Below, in pieces: positions 12,933-17,750 of a stretch of 17,750 bases of DNA. The notes below the pieces were generated by a model. That model was not told where the DNA came from, did no database searches, and saw nothing but the letters and a program-made list of their open reading frames with translations. The stretch is from a bacterium (GTDB taxonomy: Bacteria > Ratteibacteria > UBA8468), in assembly GCA_030672255.1 (NCBI GenBank), contig DAOVGU010000254.1:1-17750 (forward strand), written 5' to 3'. The stretch's first letter is position 1. The number at the start of each line of letters is the position of its first letter. Made by a program: the position numbers and the translations under genes.

Positions 12933-14351
12933 TCATTCTTTCCGCAGGTAACTGGGGAGAATTTTCAGTTGTCTTCTGTACTTGGCAATAGTGCGCCGGG
13001 CAATATCTATTCCCTGAGTTTTTAGCCGTTTCAGAATGTCCTCATCAGATAAAGGAGATTTCTTTTTCTCATTGCCAATAAGGCATTTAATTCTTGTTTT
13101 AATGCCCTGGGAAGTTAAAAGTCTGTCTGCCGGCAGGCAAGGTTCCTGATGATTCCTCTTGATATTGCCATTGAAGAATCGCTTTAGTTCAAAGCTTCCA
13201 AAAGGTGTTTGAACCCATTTATTCCTTATTGCCCGGGAGACGGTTGATGGGTTCCGCTTTACAGTTTTTGCTATTTCTTTCAAGGTAAGAGGTTTAAGAT
13301 AAGAGGCTCCCTTCTCCAAAAAGTCGGCTTGAACTTCGATGATCTGGGCCATAATTGTTTTGAGCGTAGTTTCTCTTCGCTGGAGATTTTTTATCAACCA
13401 GCTCGCATTCCCCAATTTCTTTCTTAAATAGCTATAGGTAGAGGAGGAAAGATTTTGTTTTTTTAATAGATTCTGATAGAAAAAATTTATTCTTATTCGA
13501 GGTAGATATTGGTGATTAAGAATACTTTGATAACTTCCATTTCCTTTTTTAATGATAACATCAGGAATTGGAAAGGGAATCTTCTTGCCAGGGCTCAGAG
13601 AACTGCCTGGCCTTAGTTCTAAATTGCCTATCTCAGCTCCCGCTCTTTTGACCTTTTCTAAAGATATATTTAGGGATTTAGCAATCTTTTTGTAATGCTT
13701 TTTTCCTAAATCTTCTAAATGCTCTTTTACTATTTCTACAGTTATGCTATTTTCTCTTTTGCGGCGTTTCAGTTGAAGAAGAAGAGATTCTTTAAGGTCT
13801 CTGGCACCAATACCGGCAGGCTCCAGGCTTTGAATTAAAGAGAGAGTTTTTTTCACTTTTGGTATCGGTACCGATAGTGATTTTGCAACCTCCTCTAACG
13901 AAATTTGAAGGTAACCGGAATCATCAATATTGCCAACAAGAAATTCACCAATCTTAAGAATTGGCTCTGAATCTGTCTCTAGCCTTAACTGATCCAATAA
14001 TCTTTGTTGTAAAGTTATGGCCTGAGTAACCAGACTTTCCCGAAAATTATAGAGTTTTTCTTCCTCTTGACCCCCCAGGAATTTCGTTTCTAACCGGTCT
14101 TGTAATCTGTAGGGGTCGGATTCATCCGACCCGCGGGCTTGATGAATCAAACCCTTACCCCCGTATTCAATATGGGCTTGAAATTCCTCTTCATCTGCCT
14201 CTTCTAATTCCAATAAAGGATTATTGGCTAACTCCTCCTCAATGAGTTGCCTCAACTCCATCCCTGAAAGTTGGAGAATACGAAGTGATTGCTCCATCCT
14301 GGGGGTAAGAAACAATCTCTGACTCTGGACTAAATTAACTTTCAGTTCCAT
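12933..14351 (-). CDS. rpoN: RNA polymerase sigma-54 factor RpoN
   Basis: The 472 residues show the glutamine/leucine-rich activator region (1-50: QSQRLFLTPRMEQSLRILQL), an acidic linker, the core-binding domain (about 105-290), the helix-turn-helix (about 357-380) and the RpoN box ARRTIAKYR (451-459), the signature of sigma-54. Length is normal. A small apparent insertion with CLPADR (405-410) coincides with a TGCCGGCA palindrome in the DNA and lies in a linker, so function should be kept. The start at 14351 fits the conserved N-terminus, although the ribosome site is poor. It recognises -24/-12 promoters such as that at 6108-6124. The gene begins a run of regulators in the same direction. 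Confidence 0.97.
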   Translation of the reverse strand: MELKVNLVQSQRLFLTPRMEQSLRILQLSGMELRQLIEEELANNPLLELEEADEEEFQAHIEYGGKGLIHQARGSDESDPYRLQDRLETKFLGGQEEEKLYNFRESLVTQAITLQQRLLDQLRLETDSEPILKIGEFLVGNIDDSGYLQISLEEVAKSLSVPIPKVKKTLSLIQSLEPAGIGARDLKESLLLQLKRRKRENSITVEIVKEHLEDLGKKHYKKIAKSLNISLEKVKRAGAEIGNLELRPGSSLSPGKKIPFPIPDVIIKKGNGSYQSILNHQYLPRIRINFFYQNLLKKQNLSSSTYSYLRKKLGNASWLIKNLQRRETTLKTIMAQIIEVQADFLEKGASYLKPLTLKEIAKTVKRNPSTVSRAIRNKWVQTPFGSFELKRFFNGNIKRNHQEPCLPADRLLTSQGIKTRIKCLIGNEKKKSPLSDEDILKRLKTQGIDIARRTIAKYRRQLKILPSYLRKE

Positions 14352-14363
14352 CTCGGTAAATTA

Positions 14364-14413
14364 GCGCAGGCTAAAGCCTGCGACTACCAGGTAGCCGCAA
14401 CCTTCAGGTTGCG
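14364..14413. repeat. Two short palindromes upstream of rpoN
   Basis: CGCAGGCT/AGCCTGCG (14365-14382) and CGCAACCT/AGGTTGCG (14396-14413) are perfect 8-bp stems. A GCAACC/GGTTGC hairpin like the second also occurs at 16989-17003. They are repeat-type sequences in the rpoN leader. Confidence 0.7.
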
Positions 14414-14446
14414 AAGAAATAACTTTGAAATTCCATACAATAAAAT

Positions 14447-14487
14447 AAAAACCCGGGGATAAGTTTATTTATACCCGGGTTTTTTTC
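14447..14487. terminator. Bidirectional intrinsic terminator
   Basis: ACCCGGG/CCCGGGT arms with an inner ATAA/TTAT stem are flanked by A and T runs. There is a T-run of eight on the plus strand and TTTTATTTTATT on the minus strand. On the minus strand it separates the small membrane-protein frame at 14610 from rpoN. Confidence 0.8.
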
Positions 14488-14609
14488 TTGGGGATTCTTT
14501 AGATTTTTGGTTCTTGTCAGATGTAGATTTCGGGGGGGGGTAAAGTTACTTTTATTAGAGGTTAACTTCTTTTTCTCGGGAGTAAAGAATAATTTTGAGG
14601 GATTCATTG

Positions 14610-14777
14610 CTAATAATATTTATACCTTAAATCCTTCCCTTTGTCAACTTTTTTTGTAGGTAACTGAAGTTCTGACATAAGGATATCATTGATTCTGTCG
14701 TTTTTCATCTGGAGATTCACTAAAAAGAGGCACACTATCCCAATCAAAATTAAACACAACATAACACTCAATGTCAT
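14610..14777 (-). CDS. Possible small single-pass membrane protein
   Basis: This 55-residue frame starts MTLSVMLCLILIGIVCLFLV, a good membrane segment, followed by a charged tail. No strong ribosome site is present and I recognise no family. The frame right after it (14404-14607) runs through the terminator and a run of nine G and is probably not a gene. Confidence 0.35.
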   Translation of the reverse strand: MTLSVMLCLILIGIVCLFLVNLQMKNDRINDILMSELQLPTKKVDKGKDLRYKYY

Positions 14778-15241
14778 CTTATACATCCATTCCTATAGTC
14801 AGTTAGTTTTGGGTTTTTAAAAGGACTTTAAAAGATTTTTTACAAAATTCCCAATCTTTTCTGCAGAAACTTTTGCCTCTTTTGCTTCCTTCTGATTGAC
14901 TTCGGTTGGCCATTGGCCATTTATGGGCTATGGCTTCACAACTGGTTTGTTCTTATCCTGGCAATTATAGTTATGCTGATGGCCAATATTCATGCTGGAC
15001 TGAGAGAAAGAAAAAATGAAATAATGAGAAAACTTCTCCACTGGCAAAGCAAGTAGTCTCTGGAAATTTGTTGTCACTTCTTTTATCCTCTTCTTGTTTA
15101 TGCCCCATCAATTCCTGAAGAATATCTCTGGCTTCTCTGTATTTCAGCCAACAGCCTTAATCTTCCTGTCGTTGACCAAAAGACCAAAAAAGGAGTATAA
15201 TTGAGAGGTAGGAGCAGTTAACAAATTTTTCCCAGAAGGAA
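14778..15241. other. Gene-poor stretch with degraded coding traces
   Basis: No confident gene is seen. On the plus strand a frame ending at 15056 is open from 14832. It encodes a hydrophobic segment (WFVLILAIIVMLMANIHAG) and a charged tail, but has no usual start codon. It may be a decayed membrane protein. The right end of the stretch holds the promoter at 15172-15201. Confidence 0.4.
15172..15201 (+). promoter_or_regulatory. Sigma-70 promoter for the plus-strand genes
   Basis: TTGACC (15172-15177) and TATAAT (15196-15201) are 18 bases apart, with an expected start near 15208, about 34 bases before the ATG at 15242. Confidence 0.75.
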
Positions 15242-15610
15242 ATGACAAAAAGAAGAGAGACACCGAAAAGCATTATTCCCAAGAAAAGAATTGAGCTGGA
15301 TTTGATTTTCTCTGAATTTGAAATACCTCCTATGCGGGATGCACTGGTAATTGGCAAGAGAGCTCCTATAGGTTCTGAAGCAGCCAAACAAATGGCGGAC
15401 TCCACAGCACCCGAGCAATTTGTGTTGATTCCCGTAAAAGACAGGGTTATAGAGGCAATTCTGGTCAGAAAGAAAATATTACACATAGTTCCCAGAGAAC
15501 ACCTGATTCCTTTGATAACAGAGGAAGCCAGAAAAATTATAACCGAGGAGGAAGTTGTTAAAATCAAGCTGAACGCCCAGATTCTGGTCAGAAAAATAAT
15601 TGAAATATAA
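15242..15610 (+). CDS. Hypothetical protein co-transcribed with a CBS-domain protein
   Basis: This 122-residue protein is not one I recognise. It has a basic N-terminus and mixed alpha/beta content without membrane segments. Hydrophobic strands such as QFVLIPVKDRVIEAILV occur in the middle and an EEEVVKIKLNAQILVRKIIEI segment at the end. A GAAGGA ribosome site precedes the ATG at 15242. The next gene starts four bases after its stop, so both are probably made together from the promoter at 15172. Confidence 0.7.
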   Translation: MTKRRETPKSIIPKKRIELDLIFSEFEIPPMRDALVIGKRAPIGSEAAKQMADSTAPEQFVLIPVKDRVIEAILVRKKILHIVPREHLIPLITEEARKIITEEEVVKIKLNAQILVRKIIEI

Positions 15611-15614
15611 TACA

Positions 15615-16166
15615 ATGGAAACGATTGAAAACATAATAAAAAGAAAAATTCCAACAGTCAGTCTCTCTGACAGCGTGGATTCTGCCATAAAGAAAATGCA
15701 AAAATACAAAATAAAAGGATTTCCCGTAATGAAAAGCAATAAAGTAGTGGGAATGATTGCCTCCAAGGAATTGAGCTATCATCACCCCAACAGACTCATC
15801 CAGGATGCAATGAGAAAAGAATTAACAATGGTTCTTCCGCAAATGGCCCCATTGGAGGTTCTCTTGTTAATGAAAAGAAAAAATACAAGCCAGCTTCCTG
15901 TAGTGGATTCAGATCATTGTCTGCTGGGGGTAATTACCAAAGAAGATATCCTGTACAATCTGAATGGGAAAGATTTTTCTCTTGTCAGGCAACTTGTAGA
16001 AGAAGTAGAGGACAAAACATTAAATCCTTTGCAAGTCATACAGTCAGCAACCGGACTATTAAAAAAGATAAAAAATCAAAGTTCTATCCGGGAATACACC
16101 AAGATGATAGATAGCAGTATAAAGAGAATAAAAGACACAGTCAGAAGCCTCAGGAGAGAGATATAA
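15615..16166 (+). CDS. CBS-pair protein with histidine-less dimerisation-like tail
   Basis: The 183 residues contain two CBS motifs (about 10-60 and 68-118; 'GFPVMKSNKVVGMIASKEL' and 'SQLPVVDSDHCLLGVITKED'), a module that binds adenosine nucleotides. The tail (about 130-183) looks like the two-helix dimerisation domain of a histidine kinase (LNPLQVIQSATGLLKKI ... IKRIKDTVRSLRR). The position of the phospho-histidine is occupied by Asp, and no ATPase domain follows. I chose the ATG at 15615; an earlier ATG at 15600 overlaps the upstream gene. The protein may bind a kinase by mimicry or simply dimerise. The truncated recombinase begins immediately after its stop. Confidence 0.85.
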   Translation: METIENIIKRKIPTVSLSDSVDSAIKKMQKYKIKGFPVMKSNKVVGMIASKELSYHHPNRLIQDAMRKELTMVLPQMAPLEVLLLMKRKNTSQLPVVDSDHCLLGVITKEDILYNLNGKDFSLVRQLVEEVEDKTLNPLQVIQSATGLLKKIKNQSSIREYTKMIDSSIKRIKDTVRSLRREI

Positions 16167-16889
16167 TGCCTGCCAAAGCATATCTTCACAAAGGCAGTAG
16201 AATGGGGCAAGATGAGAGAAAATCCTGGCACTAAAGTGAAGTTTTTCAGAATAGACAACAAGAGATTACGATATTTAGAGAAGGAAGAGATAAAGAAATT
16301 GGTTGATGCCTGCTCAGAACATCTAAAGCCTATCATTATAGTTGCTCTTTTCACCGGAATGAGAAAAAGTGAAATTCTTAATCTGAAGTGGAAAGATGTA
16401 GATTTTAGTAAAAGAATGATATATCTTTTAGATACCAAGAATGGTGAAAAAAGAGAGGTTTACATAAATGATATTGTTTATTCTACTCTTCTTGGAGTGA
16501 AGAGAAATCCGGATAGCCCCTATGTGTTTTGTAAGAAGAACGGAAAACCTTACGGAAATGTGAGAAAGTCTTTCGCTGCCGCTTTGAAAAACGCAGGGGT
16601 AAAAGATTTCAGGTTCCATGACTTACGGCATACCTTTGCTTCCCAGCTTGTTATGACGGGGATAGACTTAAAAACGGTTCAGGAATTATTGGGTCATAAG
16701 GACTTTAAAATGACCCTCCGGTATACTCACCTATCTCCTGATTATAAGAGAGCGAAGGTTGATTATTTCTGCAAGCAATTTAGTGACAGTTTAGAGGATA
16801 AAGTTGGCACTAATTTGGCACTGGAGGGTATTTCAAAGAAATCACAAAAAGAGCAACCTTCAGAAAAGGTAAGTGTAGCAACGATATAA
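16167..16889 (+). pseudogene. Tyrosine recombinase/integrase, 5'-truncated
   Basis: From the ATG at 16212 the 225 residues form a complete catalytic domain of a phage-type tyrosine recombinase: Arg51 (TGMRKSEI), Lys76, His136-x-x-Arg139 (HDLRH), His162 and the nucleophile Tyr171 (RYTHLS). The N-terminal arm-binding and core-binding domains (usually 100 or more residues) are missing. The frame is open only from 16167, right after the stop of the CBS gene. It reads HIFTKAVEWGKMRENP, the end of a core-binding domain. So the gene was cut at its 5' end by deletion or rearrangement. It ends eight bases before tRNA-Lys, a common integration target. It may still be translated, but is unlikely to recombine normally. 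Confidence 0.85.
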
Positions 16890-16897
16890 TTGAATAA

Positions 16898-16970
16898 GCG
16901 CCCTTAGCTCAATCGGTAGAGCAGGACACTCTTAATGTCAAGGTTGCAGGTTCGATTCCTGCAGGGCGTA
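16898..16970 (+). tRNA. tRNA-Lys (anticodon CTT)
   Basis: It folds into a normal cloverleaf: acceptor GCGCCCT/AGGGCGT (first pair G-U), D stem GCTC/GAGC, anticodon loop CTCTTAA giving anticodon CTT, and T arm GCAGG-TTCGATT-CCTGC. The first anticodon-stem pair is a G-A mismatch. The CCA end is not encoded. Confidence 0.93.
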
Positions 16971-16972
16971 CT
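16953..16972 (+). repeat. 20-bp direct repeat, left copy (tRNA 3' end)
   Basis: CGATTCCTGCAGGGCGTACT covers the T loop to the end of tRNA-Lys plus two bases. It recurs exactly at 17091-17110. It looks like an attachment-type duplication next to a recombinase gene. Confidence 0.85.
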
Positions 16973-17090
16973 GAGCCAGTGAGAACCAGCAACCGTAGGT
17001 TGCAGGAATGCTGTGCGACGAATAAGGAGCACGAGATAGCATTGGGCGCGAGTCGGTGAGCGCCCTGACCGACGAGCGAAGTGAGGAGAC
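16973..17090 (+). mobile_element. Structured two-hairpin repeat, copy B, inserted at the tRNA 3' end
   Basis: It contains a GCAACC/GGTTGC hairpin (16989-17003). Next come hairpin 1 with arms AATGCT/AGCATT (17007-17012 with 17038-17043) and GTGC/GCAC, and hairpin 2 with arms GGGCGC/GCGCCC (17044-17064). GCAGGAAT (17002-17009) is complementary to ATTCCTGC in the right direct repeat (17093-17100). The core matches copy A at window positions 1-90. No coding region is present. Confidence 0.65.
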
Positions 17091-17110
17091 CGATTCCTGC
17101 AGGGCGTACT
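17091..17110 (+). repeat. 20-bp direct repeat, right copy
   Basis: This is identical to 16953-16972, 138 bases away start to start. It no longer belongs to a tRNA. Confidence 0.85.
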
Positions 17111-17126
17111 AAAAAGGAGGTGCGCA

Positions 17127-17249
17127 ATGGTAGGAGGTGCAGTGGGAGCAGTTTTTACGCTTATCTGGCTGGGGATTGTAGTTTATATGATTTCCCTGGT
17201 AATTCGCTTTGTAAAAGCAGTAGAGAAAATTGCCGACAAGATGAAGTAA
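17127..17249 (+). CDS. 40-residue single-pass membrane protein
   Basis: The 40 residues hold a glycine-rich start, a membrane segment (about 7-28, AVFTLIWLGIVVYMISLVIR) and a short basic amphipathic tail. A strong AGGAGG six bases before the ATG supports translation. The family is unknown. It lies 15 bases upstream of the secreted-protein gene in the same direction, so the two may form a unit. Confidence 0.6.
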   Translation: MVGGAVGAVFTLIWLGIVVYMISLVIRFVKAVEKIADKMK

Positions 17250-17264
17250 TTGCGGAGGTAATAA

Positions 17265-17726
17265 ATGAAAAAGGTTTTGGGGAAATTTTGTGCTATCTGT
17301 TTTATCATCCTCTTTCTTATCCCAGGCTTATCTGGAAGCTCAGAGGAGAAAAAATACAGAATCTCCTTTAAAAAATATACAGGACCTTTCTGTGCTGAAA
17401 TGGTGGATGTTCTCATCCAGAAACTTTCCTCCAGAGGGATATTTGAGATTATTGATGAAAGTCAAGGGTATGGCTCTTCTCCAAAGGTAGACCATTATAT
17501 CTTTGTTCGCACCACTGGCTATGAGACTACCATCTCCAAAAGAGTGGAGTTTATTGCCTTCGTTAATCTGCGGATAATAGAGGCGAATACCGGGGTGATA
17601 AAGAAGGTCATCTTAAAAAAAGGCAAAAGGCTGGTTACCGAAAGAATTACGGCTTCACAGAAAAGGGAACTTTACCTTTTTTTGATAGATAAGATTGTTT
17701 TGGAACTTCAGAATTACTACCGGTAA
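17265..17726 (+). CDS. Secreted or periplasmic protein, CsgG/LpoB-like in outline
   Basis: The 153-residue protein has a clear Sec signal peptide (about 1-24, MKKVLGKFC... FLIPGLSGS) without a lipobox cysteine. The mature part has the pattern (MVDVLIQKLSSRGIFEIIDES, then a strand-rich region with VNLRIIEANTGVI) seen in the CsgG/LpoB group, where an N-terminal helix precedes 'grFeVier' and a later 'vdlriidt.TGev' segment. Assignment to that group is by eye only. A GGAGG site precedes the ATG at 17265. Confidence 0.7.
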   Translation: MKKVLGKFCAICFIILFLIPGLSGSSEEKKYRISFKKYTGPFCAEMVDVLIQKLSSRGIFEIIDESQGYGSSPKVDHYIFVRTTGYETTISKRVEFIAFVNLRIIEANTGVIKKVILKKGKRLVTERITASQKRELYLFLIDKIVLELQNYYR

Positions 17727-17750
17727 ATAATTGCTTTCGAGAAAAGGAGG

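Noticed and set aside
12754..12936. 60-residue minus-strand frame upstream of the XRE-cupin gene
   Set aside because: It is the translation of a REP-like palindromic element (SPLCNRTTKQSD and ATSHFIEERDSS types of peptide) and has no ribosome site.
14404..14607. 67-residue minus-strand frame upstream of rpoN
   Set aside because: It reads through an intrinsic terminator and a homopolymer run, with low-complexity Asn/Lys-rich translation and no ribosome site.
15157..15654. 165-residue minus-strand frame opposite the hypothetical gene at 15242
   Set aside because: The plus-strand gene has a promoter, ribosome site and tight spacing to the CBS gene; the minus frame is an antisense shadow.
16806..16822. 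Sigma-54-like GG-N10-GC (TTGGCACTAATTTGGCA) on the plus strand
   Set aside because: It lies inside the integrase coding region, has the wrong -12 context (TGGCA for TTGCW) and no gene requiring it follows at a suitable distance other than a tRNA.
17052..17073. Possible pseudoknot GTCGG with CCGAC in structured repeat copy B
   Set aside because: The corresponding bases in copy A (GATGT and CCGAC) do not pair, so it is not supported by covariation.

Overview
The window is a bacterial chromosome segment with moderate to low GC. It is dense with short palindromic repeats and has a coding style typical of deep-branching, uncultivated Gram-negative lineages. The Omnitrophota and similar candidate phyla carry comparable REP-like 'cattgcgag...gcaatct' elements, but this placement is inference and no marker here fixes the phylum. 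Nearly everything from 14777 down to position 1 is on the minus strand. From 15242 to the right end, genes are on the plus strand.

Region 1 (6124 down to 1) is a gas-vesicle operon. GvpA (5160-5366) is unmistakable and GvpN (2688-3605) is clear. Around them lie unusual accessory genes: a leading coiled-coil protein with three exact 51-residue repeats; a GvpC-like protein with nine 18-residue amphipathic repeats and a C-terminal winged-helix-like tail; two proteins built on six CxxCxGxG zinc motifs each, like the DnaJ zinc centre without a J domain; a 56-residue AbrB-type protein; and two charged coiled-coil proteins of unknown function. GvpF/L, G, J, K and S are not seen and would have to lie left of position 1 or elsewhere. 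A full-consensus sigma-54 promoter (TTGGCACGGAAATTGCT, 6108-6124) sits 18 bases upstream of the inferred transcript start. Inverted repeats suited to an enhancer-binding protein lie about 120-145 bases further upstream.

Region 2 (6313-14351) is a regulatory block. It holds a triple-PAS histidine kinase, a lone receiver protein, a GAF histidine kinase, an NtrC-type sigma-54 activator, an XRE-cupin repressor-like regulator and RpoN (sigma-54) itself. The sigma-54 factor, an activator and two kinases beside a sigma-54 gas-vesicle promoter suggest a local control circuit. The two kinases share a nearly duplicate catalytic core. The first still carries, out of frame at its 3' end, the last 17 codons of a deleted receiver gene. 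That kinase also has a strong sigma-70 promoter and a long leader ending in an intrinsic terminator, so it is probably controlled by attenuation, possibly by a riboswitch. A small DUF5678-like gene lies on the plus strand in this block.

Region 3 (14352-15241) is a gene-poor stretch with palindromic repeats, a two-way terminator and small membrane-protein reading frames. Region 4 (15242-17750) holds an unknown gene, a CBS-pair protein with a histidine-kinase-like dimerisation tail that lacks the histidine, a 5'-truncated tyrosine recombinase, tRNA-Lys(CTT), a 20-bp duplication of the tRNA 3' end bracketing a structured repeat, a 40-residue membrane protein and a secreted protein. That structured repeat has a second copy at positions 1-90, and its stems show compensatory base changes between the two copies.
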